Notes: generated by a model not told the origin, from the sequence alone. Positions 16,984-26,869 are shown, counted from the stretch's first letter. The stretch is DNA of 64,000 nucleotides from Massilia mucilaginosa (GCF_011682145.1 NZ_WHJH01000015.1:62001-126000); one strand, 5' to 3'. Translations and numbers: made by a program.

Positions 16984-18378
16984 TCAGTGTGCATGATTTT
17001 TGCCCGGTTTGGTCACTTGCAGCACCTTCTCGCCCGGTTTTGCCGCCATTTTGTCGGCATCCGGGGCACGCACCGGCTCCGGCCTGGCAATCCCGCCTTC
17101 CTTCCACTCGTATGCCACGCTGCCCGGCGGATGCTTGTACCAGCCCGGGTCCTTGTAGTCGCCGCGCGCCAGGCCTTTGCGCACCTTCATCATGGTGAAC
17201 ATGCCGCCCATGCCGATGCCGCCGAACGGACCGTAGCCGGTCATCATCGGCAGCGTGTTGTCCGGCAGCGGCATCTCCATCTCGCCCATGTCGGCCATGC
17301 CCTTGTCGCCCATGACCATGTAGCCCGGCACCAGCTTGTTGATCTTGCCGAGCACCTCGCGCTGGTCGACTCCGATCAGGGTCGGCACGTCGTGGCCCAT
17401 GGCGTTCATGGTGTGGTGCGATTTGTGGCAGTGGAAGGCCCAGTCGCCCGGCTCGCTGGCGACGAACTCGATCGCGCGCATCTGGCCGACCGCGATATCG
17501 GTCGTCACTTCCGGCCAGCGCGAGGCCGGCGGAGTCCAGCCGCCATCGGTGCCGGTGACCGTGAATTCGTGGCCGTGCATGTGGATCGGGTGATTCGTCA
17601 TGGTCAGGTTGCCGACCCGGATGCGCACCTTGTCGTTGTGCGCGATCACCATCGGGTCGATGCCGGGAAAGGCGCGGCTGTTGAAGGTCCACAGGTTAAA
17701 GTCGAGCATCGTGTTGACCTTGGGCGTATAGCTGCCCGGGTCGATGTCGTAGGCGTTCAGCAAAAAGCAGAAGTCGCGGTCGACCCGCATGAAGTTGTGG
17801 TCCTTGGGGTGGGTGATCCAGAAGCCCATCATCCCCATCGCCATCTGCGTCATTTCGTCGGCGTGCGGGTGGTACATGAAGGTACCGGGACGCTTCGCCA
17901 CGAATTCGTAGACGAAGGTCTTGCCCGGATCGATGCCGGGCTGGGTCAGGCCGGTCACGCCGTCCATGCCGTTCGGCAGGCGCTGGCCGTGCCAGTGCAC
18001 GCTGGTGTGCTCGGGCAGTTTGTTGGTGACGAAAATGCGTACCCGGTCGCCTTCCACCACTTCGATGGTCGGTCCCGGCGACTGGCCGTTGTAACCCCAC
18101 AGGTTGGCCTTCATGCCGGGCGCGATTTCGCGCACCACCGGCTCGGCCACGAGGTGGAACTCCTTGACGCCGTCTTTCATCCGCCACGGCAGGGTCCAGC
18201 CGTTGAGGGTGACCACCGGGTTGTACGGGCGGCCGTTGGGCGGCGTCAAAGGCGGCTGGGTCGATGCCTTGTCCATGATGACCGCTTCCGGCAGCGATGC
18301 GGCGCCGGCGCGCGAGACCAGCGCCGTGCTGACCGCAAGCGCGCCCGCGCCAGTGAAGAAATTTCTACGTGAGACCAT
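16984..18378 (-). CDS. Periplasmic multicopper oxidase (copper resistance)
   Basis: The 464-residue protein carries a twin-arginine signal (SRRNFF, residues 3-8), consistent with export of a folded cupredoxin. All four copper-binding signatures are present: HWH at 128-130, HPH at 170-172, HPIHMHGH in the third cupredoxin domain, and HCHKSHH followed by Met near the C-terminal third. These bind the T1, T2 and T3 coppers. Family members oxidise Cu(I) to the less toxic Cu(II). A Met/Gly-rich stretch near residues 345-395 could bind extra copper. It lies in the copZ operon, 13 nt after the TolC-type gene. A laccase role on phenolics is an alternative. Confidence 0.92.
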   Translation of the reverse strand: MVSRRNFFTGAGALAVSTALVSRAGAASLPEAVIMDKASTQPPLTPPNGRPYNPVVTLNGWTLPWRMKDGVKEFHLVAEPVVREIAPGMKANLWGYNGQSPGPTIEVVEGDRVRIFVTNKLPEHTSVHWHGQRLPNGMDGVTGLTQPGIDPGKTFVYEFVAKRPGTFMYHPHADEMTQMAMGMMGFWITHPKDHNFMRVDRDFCFLLNAYDIDPGSYTPKVNTMLDFNLWTFNSRAFPGIDPMVIAHNDKVRIRVGNLTMTNHPIHMHGHEFTVTGTDGGWTPPASRWPEVTTDIAVGQMRAIEFVASEPGDWAFHCHKSHHTMNAMGHDVPTLIGVDQREVLGKINKLVPGYMVMGDKGMADMGEMEMPLPDNTLPMMTGYGPFGGIGMGGMFTMMKVRKGLARGDYKDPGWYKHPPGSVAYEWKEGGIARPEPVRAPDADKMAAKPGEKVLQVTKPGKNHAH

Positions 18379-18391
18379 CTTGCATGTCCTT

Positions 18392-19807
18392 TCAATGTTG
18401 GGCCGGAGCGGCGCTGGGCGCTGCGCTGCCGGCGCGTGGCATGGCGGCTACGGCGTCGCCGCTGCCGGTCAGCGCGGCCTGCAGGGCGGCGTCGGCGATC
18501 CAGTAATCGCGCTGCGCTTCGATGGCGGCGTTGACGGCAACGACCTGCTCGCGCGCGTCGGCCAGCAGTTCGAAGACGCTGATCAGCATGCCGTTGTAGC
18601 GCAGCAGCTGTTCGTCGGCGATGCGTTTTTTGAGCGGCACCACTTCGTCGCGGTAGTGGCGTGCCAGGTCGTAGGCGGTGCGGTAGCCCGCGTAGCTTTC
18701 GCGTACCTGCGAACGCGCATCGACAGCCAGGCCGGCGGCGCGGTGCACGGCCTGCATGTACATCGTCTCGGCTTTGGCCACCCTGGCGCCGCCCCAGTCG
18801 AACAGGGGGATCTGCAGTTCGATTTCGTAGCCGGTGGCGCGCTCGCCGGTTTCGCCGGTGTTGCGCAGGTAGCTCAGGTCGAGCAGGTTGACGAAGCGGG
18901 TGGTGCGGGTCAGGCCCAGCGACGATGCCAGGCCGGCCAGTTCCTTTTGCGCCATCAGCATGTCGAGCCGGTTGCCCATGGCCTGGGCTTCGGCACCCTG
19001 CACCTCGCGTGGCGCCGCCGGCAGGTCGGGCAGGCGTACGGGCAGGGTGAAGGCGGCCGGATTCGAGACGCCCATCAGGCGCGTGAGCCTTTCGCGCTCC
19101 AGGGTGCGGGCCTGGCGCGCGCGCGCCAGCTGCGCCACCGAATCGGCGTAGAACGCCTGTTCGCGCGCGTGCTGTAATTTGCTCCAGTTGCCGGCCAGCG
19201 CCATGCGGCGCGCCAGTTCGGCGCTCGCTTCGGCGGCGTTCTTTACCTGCTCCATGTACTCGGCGCTTTGCTGGGCGGCCACCGCCCCGTACCAGGCGCG
19301 CCGGGTGGCGTCGGCGGTGCGCAGCACCTCGCCGGCGGCGCGCATTTGCGCCTGTTCGTAACGGCGCCGTTCGAGGCGGGTGGCGACCGGCATGGTCAAC
19401 AGGCCGATCACGGGCAGCATCAGCTTGCGCTCGATCTCGACGCCCTCGTGGCTCTTCATGCGGCCGAAACTGAACACCGGATTGGCGATGCGGCCGGCCT
19501 GCACCAGGTCCGCCTCGGCGATGCCCAGTTCCGCATAGCCGGCTTGCAGGCTGCGGTTATTGAGCAGGGCGATGGTGACCGCGTCTTCGGCCGACAAGGG
19601 CCTGGACAGCAAGGCCGTGACCTGCTGTTCGACATTGCCGGTGCCCGGTGCGCCGGCGGGAATGGCGTCGCCGGTGCGCTGCTGCGCGAGCTGGCGCACC
19701 TCGGCGTAGCCGCCGTCGGGCGCGAACGATGCGCAGCCGGCAGCAAAGGCGCAGATGCCAGCGAGCGCGATGCGGCGCAGCGGAGTGGATAATCGTCGCA
19801 TCGTCAC
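18392..19807 (-). CDS. TolC-family outer-membrane efflux lipoprotein of the copper operon
   Basis: The 471-residue protein has a lipoprotein signal with FAAGC (Cys25) and two TolC-type repeats rich in long amphipathic helices (for example ELARRMALAGNWSKLQHAREQ). The start is GTG, overlapping the upstream stop as GTGA; an ATG two codons later is possible. Family members form the outer-membrane channel of tripartite pumps, yet no RND pump or membrane-fusion gene occurs here, so it may work with a pump encoded elsewhere or act alone in copper handling. In several proteobacteria a similar TolC-type gene sits next to a multicopper oxidase. Confidence 0.87.
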   Translation of the reverse strand: MTMRRLSTPLRRIALAGICAFAAGCASFAPDGGYAEVRQLAQQRTGDAIPAGAPGTGNVEQQVTALLSRPLSAEDAVTIALLNNRSLQAGYAELGIAEADLVQAGRIANPVFSFGRMKSHEGVEIERKLMLPVIGLLTMPVATRLERRRYEQAQMRAAGEVLRTADATRRAWYGAVAAQQSAEYMEQVKNAAEASAELARRMALAGNWSKLQHAREQAFYADSVAQLARARQARTLERERLTRLMGVSNPAAFTLPVRLPDLPAAPREVQGAEAQAMGNRLDMLMAQKELAGLASSLGLTRTTRFVNLLDLSYLRNTGETGERATGYEIELQIPLFDWGGARVAKAETMYMQAVHRAAGLAVDARSQVRESYAGYRTAYDLARHYRDEVVPLKKRIADEQLLRYNGMLISVFELLADAREQVVAVNAAIEAQRDYWIADAALQAALTGSGDAVAAMPRAGSAAPSAAPAQH

Positions 19808-20148
19808 TCCTTGTGCTGGTGGCCGTGGTGCGGGGCGGGCTTGGCCGGCTCCGCGCTCTTTTTCATGCCGCTCATATCGTGCCCGGCATGGGGATCGTCA
19901 AGCTTGGGCGCATCCGGTTTTTTGGCGGCGTCCATGTTGTGGTTCATGTGACCCATGTGGCCCATCTGGCCGGGCCGTTTGAGCAGCTGTTCGTTGGTGT
20001 CCTTCCAGGATGCCGCTTGCGGCTCCCGGTAGGTGCGGTACCCGGCAAAGGCCGAGTCGTAGGCAAGTGGAGCGGCGCTCGTTTGCGCCAGCGCCGGCGG
20101 CATGGCGGCGGCAAGCAGCAGCGGCCATATCAGGCGAAGGGAATTCAT
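19804..20148 (-). CDS. Periplasmic His/Met-rich small protein, probable copper binder
   Basis: The 114-residue protein starts at 20148, giving a clean signal peptide ending near ALAQ (residue 22); a longer upstream frame is rejected because it runs into the promoter side without a signal. The C-terminal half contains repeated metal-type motifs: QMGHMGHMNHNM, HAGHDMSGM and a terminal HHGHQHK. Met-His clusters of this type bind Cu(I)/Cu(II) in the periplasm. It is coupled to the TolC-type gene by a 4-nt overlap. No named family was recognised; the copper role rests on composition and operon context. Confidence 0.75.
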   Translation of the reverse strand: MNSLRLIWPLLLAAAMPPALAQTSAAPLAYDSAFAGYRTYREPQAASWKDTNEQLLKRPGQMGHMGHMNHNMDAAKKPDAPKLDDPHAGHDMSGMKKSAEPAKPAPHHGHQHKE

Positions 20149-20204
20149 GACAACCTCAATCGTGTTGGTTAAAAGACGCTGGTCCGTGGACGGACCAAGG
20201 GCAT

Positions 20205-20561
20205 TCAGGCGATCGGGGAGTGAGGAGGACGTTCCAGGCCGCCCGGGATGTGCGCCGTCACATGCATGGGGGCGTAGGCAATCAATTCGGAGGCGAGCGG
20301 GGGCGCGGTGCCCGGTGCGGGACATGCCGGGGCGATGGCCATGCCCACGCAGCAGAAGGCGCAGTTACTGCACTTGGCGGCGCTGTCCGGCGTGGCGCTG
20401 CCCGGCTCGTCGCAGTGGCCCTCGTCCATGCTGGCGGCGGCGGCATGGCTGGCGAGCGGCGCGGTGGCCGCTTCGCACAGCGCCGACGATGCCGCTGCGA
20501 AACCCTGCAAGGGAATCGCGAGCAGCATCAGCCACATCAGCAATGTTCGGAAGCATTTCAT
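20205..20561 (-). CDS. Exported Cys-rich small protein of the copper operon (DUF2946-like)
   Basis: The 118-residue protein has an N-terminal hydrophobic signal (MKCFRTLLMWLMLLAIP) and a central AKCSNCAFCCVG cluster. A Met and His scatter follows (APMHVTAHIPGG). This arrangement resembles the DUF2946 group of short exported proteins found in copper loci, but the match is by pattern only. Four closely spaced cysteines suggest metal binding or thiol chemistry in the periplasm. It lies 44 nt after copZ and before the His/Met-rich protein in the same direction. Confidence 0.7.
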   Translation of the reverse strand: MKCFRTLLMWLMLLAIPLQGFAAASSALCEAATAPLASHAAAASMDEGHCDEPGSATPDSAAKCSNCAFCCVGMAIAPACPAPGTAPPLASELIAYAPMHVTAHIPGGLERPPHSPIA

Positions 20562-20605
20562 GGACAAAGTCTAGCACATGGAAAATCGGGGCCGCGCCGT
20601 GCGGA

Positions 20606-20803
20606 TCAAGCGGCCTTGGCGGGATAGCCGGCCTCGGCCAGGCTGGCGAGCACCTCGTCCTGCGCCGCCGTCGTGTTCAGCTCGATGGTGCGCGCCGGTA
20701 TGTCGAACGTGACGACGGCATCCTGGTCGAGCTCCTTGACGGTCTTGTTGATGACGCCGGCACAATGGCCGCAGCTCATCTCGGGAATACTCAGCTTGAT
20801 CAT
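20606..20803 (-). CDS. copZ: Copper chaperone, heavy-metal-associated domain
   Basis: This 65-residue single-domain protein has the ferredoxin-like HMA fold with the MSCGHC metal site (CxxC at residues 11-14). CopZ-like chaperones carry Cu(I) in the cytoplasm to the P-type ATPase. It is the first gene of the minus-strand operon, directly behind a CueR-type promoter and divergent from copA, which fits delivery to CopA. Mercury or zinc binding is possible for this fold but unlikely in this setting. Confidence 0.9.
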   Translation of the reverse strand: MIKLSIPEMSCGHCAGVINKTVKELDQDAVVTFDIPARTIELNTTAAQDEVLASLAEAGYPAKAA

Positions 20804-20836
20804 GGTGGAACTCCTGTTGGTGAATGGAATAGCGCC

Positions 20837-20867
20837 ATTGTCGACGTTCCCACCGTGGGAAGGTCAA
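20837..20867 (-). promoter_or_regulatory. CueR-type promoter for copZ
   Basis: On the minus strand TTGACC (-35, 20867-20862) and GACAAT (-10, 20842-20837) are separated by 19 bp, the over-long spacer typical of MerR-family promoters. The spacer region 20844-20864 is a near-perfect palindrome with arms ACGTTCCCAC and GTGGGAAGGT, matching the known CueR operator pattern. Confidence 0.88.
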
Positions 20868-20880
20868 GCGGTTTTTTCGC

Positions 20881-20911
20881 TTGACCTTACTATAATGGGA
20901 AGCTTGAGCAT
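20881..20911 (+). promoter_or_regulatory. CueR-type promoter for copA-cueR
   Basis: TTGACC (20881-20886) and a weak -10 GAGCAT (20906-20911) are again 19 bp apart. The intervening element begins ACCTT and ends GGGAAGCT, a more degenerate CueR box. Its -35 lies in the right arm of a perfect inverted repeat GGTCAAGCG / CGCTTGACC (20862-20870 and 20878-20886), so the two divergent promoters are mirror images. Confidence 0.8.
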
Positions 20912-20941
20912 GGTGGCATTGGAGTTGTAAAGGAGCTTGAA

Positions 20942-23131
20942 ATGACGACTATTACTATGCAGGACGCCGCCGAAACCACGCTTGAGGTGGGCGGCATGAC
21001 ATGCGCCTCGTGCGCCGGACGGGTCGAAAAAGCCTTGCGCGCGGTACCTGGCGTGCAGGGCGCCACCGTCAACCTGGCCACCGAGAAAGTATTGATTACC
21101 GGCGCAACGCTCGATCCGGCCCAGCTGATCGCGGCGGTCGAACGCGCCGGCTATTCGGCCAGCGCGCCCGCCGAGGCAGCGCCGCCGCCGGCGCCGGCGC
21201 GTGGACTGTCGGAACCGGCCGAGATCGCGATCGCCGCCGCCCTCACCATGCCCTTGCTCGCACCCATGCTGCTGGCCGCTGTTGGCATCGACGCGATGCT
21301 GCCGGCCTGGGTCCAATGGCTGCTGGCCACGCCGGTGCAGTTCTGGATCGGCGCGCGCTTCTACCGTTCCGCCTGGAAAGCACTGCTGGCCAGGAGCGGC
21401 AATATGGACTTGCTGGTCGCGCTCGGCACCACGGCCGCGTACGGCCTGAGCCTGTACCAGTGGCTGGGCCAGCCGCAGCAGCATGGCGCGCACCTGTATT
21501 TCGAGGCGTCCGCCGTGGTGATCACCCTGGTGCGCCTGGGAAAATGGCTGGAAACGCGCGCCAAGCGCCAGACCACCGAAGCCATTCGCGCCCTGCAGTC
21601 GCTGCGCCCGGAGACGGCGCGCGTGCGCCGCAACGGTGTGGAAAGCGACATTCCGATCAGCAAACTCAAGGTCGGCGACGAGGTCGTGATCCGTCCCGGC
21701 GAGCGCATTCCGATGGATGGCGACGTGATCGAAGGCGCCAGCCACGCCGACGAATCGATGCTGACCGGTGAAAGCCTGCCCGTGAGCAAAGACGTGGGCG
21801 CGCGCGTGATCGGCGGCGCGGTCAATGGCGAAGGCCTGCTGCTCGCCCGCGCCAGCGCCATCGGCGCCGAAACCGTGCTGGCGCGCATCATTCGCGCGGT
21901 CGAGGATGCGCAGGCGGCCAAGGCGCCGATCCAGCGCCTGGTGGACAAGGTCAGCGCCGTGTTCGTGCCGGCCATCGTGGTCATCGCGCTCGCTACCTTC
22001 TTCGGCTGGTGGCTGGCCAACGGCGACTGGAGCGCGGCACTGCTCAACGCGGTGGCGGTGCTGGTGATCGCCTGCCCGTGCGCGCTGGGGCTGGCGACGC
22101 CGACGGCGATCATGGCCGGCACCGGCGTGGCCGCCGGATACGGCATCCTGATCAAGGACGCCGAAGCGCTCGAACTCTTGCATGGCGTCACCGTGGTCGC
22201 GTTCGACAAGACCGGCACCCTGACCGCCGGCAAGCCGCGCCTGACCGCGTATGTCCCCGCGCACGGCGACCAGCAAGCCTTGCTGGCGCTGGCGGCCGCC
22301 GTGCAGCAGGGCAGCGAACATCCGCTGGCGCGCGCGGTGGGCGACGCGGCGCGGGCGGCGGGCATCACCCCGGCGCCGGCGGCCGGCACGCGTGCCTTGG
22401 CCGGGCTGGGGGTTGCCGCCACGGTCGATGGGCGCGCGCTGCTGCTCGGCAACGCCGCACTGATGCGCCAGCACGGCGTCGACATCGCCGCGCTCGCCGC
22501 GCAAGGGCAGGCGCGCGAGGCGTCCGGCGAGACGGTCTCGTGGCTGGCCGAGGGTCCGCGCCTGCTCGGCATGCTGGCCTTCGGCGACGCGCTCAAGCCG
22601 CACAGCCGGCAAGCGATCGAGCGGCTGCACGCGGCCGGCATCCGCACGGTGATGCTGAGCGGCGACAATCCCGGCAGCGCGCGCCATATCGCGGACCAGC
22701 TCGGCATCGACGAGGTGCACGCGCAGGTGCTGCCGGAGGGCAAGGCGGCGATCATCGCGGCCCTGCGCGCCAAAGGCGAACGGGTGGCGATGGTGGGCGA
22801 CGGCATCAACGATGCGCCGGCCCTGGCGGCGGCCGATATCGGCGTGGCCATGGGCAGCGGCACCGACGTGGCGATGCACACGGCCGGCGTGACGCTGATG
22901 CGGGGCGATCCGCGCCTCTTGGTCGACGCCATCGACATCTCGCGCCGCACCTACAGCAAGATTCGCCAGAACCTGTTCTGGGCGTTTGTGTTCAACGTGA
23001 TCGGCGTGCCGCTGGCCGCGTTCGGCTTGCTCAACCCGATGATTGCGGGGGCGGCGATGGCATTTTCGAGCGTATCGGTGGTCAGCAATGCGCTGCTGCT
23101 CAAGCGCTGGGTAGCGGGAGGAACGGCATGA
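20942..23131 (+). CDS. copA: Cu(I)-exporting P1B-type ATPase
   Basis: The 729-residue inner-membrane pump has one N-terminal HMA domain with MTCASC (CxxC at residues 21-24) and about eight membrane helices. The transmembrane CPC site is at 378-380, the phosphorylated D422 is in DKTGT, and the ATP-site signatures LSGDNPGSA and [10 protein letters not shown] are present. These identify a P1B-1 ATPase that exports Cu(I) from the cytoplasm. AAGGAG precedes the start. Its last codons overlap the cueR start (ATGA). Control by the divergent CueR-type promoter is visible in the sequence. Confidence 0.95.
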   Translation: MTTITMQDAAETTLEVGGMTCASCAGRVEKALRAVPGVQGATVNLATEKVLITGATLDPAQLIAAVERAGYSASAPAEAAPPPAPARGLSEPAEIAIAAALTMPLLAPMLLAAVGIDAMLPAWVQWLLATPVQFWIGARFYRSAWKALLARSGNMDLLVALGTTAAYGLSLYQWLGQPQQHGAHLYFEASAVVITLVRLGKWLETRAKRQTTEAIRALQSLRPETARVRRNGVESDIPISKLKVGDEVVIRPGERIPMDGDVIEGASHADESMLTGESLPVSKDVGARVIGGAVNGEGLLLARASAIGAETVLARIIRAVEDAQAAKAPIQRLVDKVSAVFVPAIVVIALATFFGWWLANGDWSAALLNAVAVLVIACPCALGLATPTAIMAGTGVAAGYGILIKDAEALELLHGVTVVAFDKTGTLTAGKPRLTAYVPAHGDQQALLALAAAVQQGSEHPLARAVGDAARAAGITPAPAAGTRALAGLGVAATVDGRALLLGNAALMRQHGVDIAALAAQGQAREASGETVSWLAEGPRLLGMLAFGDALKPHSRQAIERLHAAGIRTVMLSGDNPGSARHIADQLGIDEVHAQVLPEGKAAIIAALRAKGERVAMVGDGINDAPALAAADIGVAMGSGTDVAMHTAGVTLMRGDPRLLVDAIDISRRTYSKIRQNLFWAFVFNVIGVPLAAFGLLNPMIAGAAMAFSSVSVVSNALLLKRWVAGGTA

Positions 23132-23526
23132 CGACAATGAACATCGGCGAGACGGCCAAGGCCTCGGGCGTGTCGGCCAAGATGATCCGGCACTACGAAT
23201 CGATCGGGCTGATCGGCGAGGCGCAGCGGACCGATGCCGGGTATCGCGTGTATGGGCCGCAGGATGTGCAGGTGCTGCAGTTCATCCACCGCAGCCGCGA
23301 GCTGGGCTTTTCGCTGGAACAGATCAAGACCCTGCTGGCCTTGTGGCAGGACAAGCACCGCGCCAGCAAGGATGTGCGCGCGATGGCCAGGCAGCATATC
23401 GCCGAGCTGGACCGCAAAATCGGCGATATGCAGGCCATGAAGCGCACCCTGGAAAAGCTGGCCGGCGCCTGCCATGGCGACGAACGGCCGGATTGCCCGA
23501 TCCTCGATGATTTGTCGCTTGGGTGA
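23128..23526 (+). CDS. cueR: CueR-type MerR-family copper-responsive regulator
   Basis: The 132-residue protein starts at the ATG overlapping the copA stop, with GGGAGG upstream. The N-terminal winged helix ([20 protein letters not shown]) and coiled dimer helix are typical of MerR proteins. The C-terminal loop CHGDERPDC gives the two cysteines seven residues apart that bind Cu(I) in CueR. The protein bends DNA at promoters with a 19-bp spacer, exactly the type found upstream of copZ and copA. It is therefore expected to control both sides of this island. Confidence 0.93.
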   Translation: MTTMNIGETAKASGVSAKMIRHYESIGLIGEAQRTDAGYRVYGPQDVQVLQFIHRSRELGFSLEQIKTLLALWQDKHRASKDVRAMARQHIAELDRKIGDMQAMKRTLEKLAGACHGDERPDCPILDDLSLG

Positions 23527-23623
23527 GCCCGGTGTCGACAAGCGCTTCGCGCGTTGCATGCAGCATGGTTCTGGCATGTGGCCCGGCATTTTCTTGACGC
23601 GCAAGCCTGCCCGCACCCGGCCG

Positions 23624-25460
23624 TCACAGGGCCGTGCGAATGACCTGTTTGCGCGGCTTCTTTTTGACGGCGGGCTTGAGCACCCTTGCCACCGTCTCGC
23701 CGAACCGGTCCGGCTCGCCCGCGGCGGCGCGCTGTTTCAGCTCATCGATGGTCTCCTTGCGGTTTTTGCTCAAGTGCAGCAGCATGCGCAGGCTGGCGTC
23801 GGCCTGGTCCGGCTGCTCGGCCAGTGCGGCCGCCTCGGCCATGTTTCTCCAGCCCTCCAGGTGGTCGGGCGCGGCGTCGAGCAGGTCGCCGAGCGCCTCG
23901 CGCGCACCCTCGTAGTCGCCGGCGCCGATCAGCGCGGTGCCGAGCTTGCTGCGGGCTTCGATGTTGGCGCCATTGAGCTGGACCGCGAGGCTAAATGACA
24001 GGATGGCCATATAACTTTGCTTGTCGAGTAAATCCTTGGTGCCTTGTTCCAACAGTCCTGCCGATGTGGTCATTTCGATGTCCAACGCCGGCTTCCGGGG
24101 CTTGGCTTGCGCCATCAGGGTACGCACCGTCTCCCAATCCTTGGCATTGACGGCAAGCAGGATCGGTGGCAGCGGCTTGAAGGGCTGGTTGACGTGCACC
24201 TTGACCGGGGCAAGCGGTGCCGCCGCTGCCGCCGCCGCCCTGGCAGCCGGCACGGGTGTGGGCGGCGCGGCCGGGTCGTTGACCAGCTTGTACAGCAAGG
24301 CGCAAACGATGACCGTCGAGAGCAGCGAGATCGCCAGCGAGACCAGGTCCGGGCCATTGTCTTGGGACGCCTGTTCCGGTGCCGGCGTGGGCGCCGGCTG
24401 GCCGTACTGCGGCGCGCGCCTGGCAAGTGCCGTCTGGCGGGTGCGCTGCGAGCGCTTGATGCGCCGGTTATCGCGCCAAATGGCCAGCAGCAATAGAACG
24501 CCGACCGCCGCAAAACGTTCCATCTTCATTTCATGAAGAAAACTGGTGGACGCCAGGCCGGCGACCATCAGCGCCGTCGTGGCAAGCAACGGCGCGATCC
24601 TGCCGCGCACCATGTGGTTTCCCTTTACCTTGTTGGGCGGCAGCGCGTCGGTCACCATATTGGCGTTGTTGGTGCCGTCGACCCAGGCCTTGTATTGCTT
24701 GCCGCCGTACGCGATGAGCACATGGCCGACCGGTACATACACTGCCGAGGTGTCCCAGCTGGTGCTGGCGTTCCAGTGCCAGTCGCGCTGCCTGTCGCCT
24801 TGCGCGTGACGCTTCACTAGCGTCCCGATCACCTCGTCCGCGCGCTGCGCGGCGCTGGGCAACGCGGCGGCGTTGGGTGTCGGCGAGTATGGCTCGATTT
24901 CCACGCCACTGTGATAAGCGCTCTTGAACGGCGTGGCCAGGATGATGCAGTACAAACGTTCCAGCAACGGCAAGGCTGCCGCCGGCAGGCTGTTGCCTCC
25001 GTAGTCGAGCAGGGTAAATTTGCCGGCGTCCTGGCCGCTGGCAGGGCGCCAGTCGACGACAGTGCGCGTCTTGGTCACCGCCACTCTCTGCGACTGGCCA
25101 TCCACCTGGCGGTTCACATGGTCGACATAGGTTTCGGTCCGGCTGTAGCCGAACGAGGCTGTCCACGACGCGGTGTACGACACGGCGTGGGCAAAGCAGG
25201 GCAGGTAGGAAGATTTGACGGACAGCACGGCGCGCTCGACCATGTCGTCCGGCACCAGATCGTTCAACGACAAGTACCGCAGCACCCCGCATGCGAAGGC
25301 CTTGTCGTCGACCGAGAGCGGAATGAGCCGTTGCCCCGTCTTGCCGGCCGTCGGTGCGGCGCGCGGAATCGGCGTCACCGTCTCGCAATAATCGCATTGC
25401 AATGCTTGCAAGCTGGCCGCCGCATCCCTGGCAGATCAATGGGTCCAACTGTGCCGTCAT
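23624..25460 (-). CDS. Zinc-ribbon membrane protein with C-terminal TPR-like domain, apparent frameshift near the N-terminus
   Basis: The natural start is the ATG at 25460 with AGGA upstream, encoding MTAQLDPLICQGCGGQLAS. The partner half of this zinc ribbon, LQCDYCET, is in another frame entered at about 25405-25411, so CxxC...CxxC is split by one missing or extra base. The second frame then runs 595 codons to 23624. It has a soluble region (about 30-270), hydrophobic segments near 285-310 and 315-325 and again near 375-395, and a helical TPR-like end (about 450-560). A Lys/Arg tail closes the protein. No specific function is recognised. Either a sequence error, a true mutation or recoding explains the break. 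Function would be membrane-associated. Confidence 0.7.
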
Positions 25461-25572
25461 CGCATCCTCAAAAATGAACTGTTCCCGTAGCAATAGCATA
25501 CGTGATGATGTTGCTTTAGGAAATGTTTCTACCCGAAGCCCGCCGTGCGCATCCGTGGCGTCGTCGCGGCGT

Positions 25573-26782
25573 TCATGGTTGCCGCTCCAGCGCGGACCAG
25601 ATCGGCTCGAATTGCTGCATCCGGCGTGCAAAACGATCCTCGTCCGCGCCACCCATGTCGCTGTTCATCAAGAACAGCTTTCCGGTCCCCGTCACCGGGT
25701 CGAACGCCATGAAGGTGCTCACGCCCGGATCGCTGCCCGAATGGCCGATCTGCCCGTTGGCCGAATGGCGCCAGAACAGGCCGCCGTTCGGTTCGCTTTT
25801 CGGACTGTCGGCCGGAATCGCATCGTCCGCGAACTGCTTGTCGAACAGCAGCCTGAACGATGCCTTGCCCAGCAAGGCGGACTCGCCCCGATAGCCCTTG
25901 ATCATTTCCACCAGGTAGATCGCCAGGTCGTCGGCCGAACTGATCAAGCCGCCGTCCGGATAGGTAATGAGCGAATACAGCGGATACGCCCGCTTCTCGA
26001 TGTCGTACAGGCGCGCATGGCGCCGCCAGCGCGTCGTCGATGGCCCAGCTGGTATGGCGCATGCCCAGCGGCTGGAAAATATGCGTCCGGCAAAACGCAT
26101 CGAAACGCTGCCCGCTCCTGAGTTCGATCAGATAGGCCGCCAGCGCCGCCCCGATGTTGGAATACGCGTAGCTGCTGCCGCTCGGCGCCTTGCCGAAGTT
26201 GCTCGCCTTGAAGGTGCGCCCCTCGGCCGCCAGGTAATTCTTCAGAAAACCATCGAGCGAGGTGTCGCTGCGCCCGGGCACGGTGAACTCGCGCACGAAG
26301 CGCTTGAGCAAGGGGCTGCGCCGGTCCGAATAGGCATTCAGGTAGTACGAGTGCCCGTACACCTCATCGTCATCGACAATGCCCGAGGTATGCGTCACCA
26401 GATGGCGGATGGTGATCGGCCCCGCGCCCGGATGCGGATTATCCACGCGAAACGGGAGCACCGCATTGATCTCGGTATCGAGCGTGAAATAGCCAAGCTC
26501 GACCGCCTTGGCCAGCGCCACCCCCACCACCGTCTTGCTGACCGAGCCCACGTTTTGCACGGTATCGGTCCGATAAGGCCGCTTTGCCTTGATATCGGCA
26601 TAGCCGAAACCGTGCCGGTATGCGACCCCATCCTTGGTCACGCTCGCCACCGCAAACCCGGTAAAGCCCGCGCGCCGATGCAGCGCCTCCAGCTCGCCGG
26701 TGAGGGCCTGGTGGTCCGGCTGCGCCTGCGCGCCGGTGCAGCAGGCCAGCAGCATGGCCAGGAGTAATCGTCTCATCGACAT
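25573..26782 (-). pseudogene. Exported serine beta-lactamase-like hydrolase (class C/esterase family), broken by a frameshift
   Basis: The start codon gives a signal peptide (to about residue 20). SVSKT (SxxK nucleophile motif) and YAYSNIG (YxN motif) are in the first frame. After AIDDALA near 26020 the sequence continues only in a second frame as RHARLYDIEKRAYP and carries the third motif GHSGSDPG to the stop at 25573. Joined, the two parts give a full-length family protein of about 400 residues, so one base is missing or extra in the CTGGCGGCGCC run. These hydrolases act in the periplasm on peptides, esters or beta-lactams. It may be a real pseudogene or an assembly error; the neighbouring gene also shows one break. 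Confidence 0.75.
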
Positions 26783-26804
26783 TCCCGTTCGTTCAAATAC
26801 GGCA

Positions 26805-26869
26805 TTTTTACATTTCCTTTACGACAACGTGCCAACTCTTTAGAAATTTTTTATGGCTGCGCCGATACG
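26805..26869 (+). promoter_or_regulatory. Porin promoter with KdpE-like element
   Basis: CAACTCTTTA (26833-26842) and GCCGATACG (26861-26869) are separated by 18 nt. Exactly the same two blocks with the same spacing occur in front of kdp (27672-27708). Upstream, TTTTTACA (26805-26812) and TTTACG (26818-26823) add further T-rich repeats. Confidence 0.6.

Noticed and set aside
20864-23137. 757-codon minus-strand frame opposite copA
   Set aside because: Antisense shadow; copA motifs fix the coding strand.
22009-23526. 505-codon frame that ends in CueR
   Set aside because: Only its last 132 codons are real; the start at 23128 has a ribosome site and begins the MerR fold exactly.
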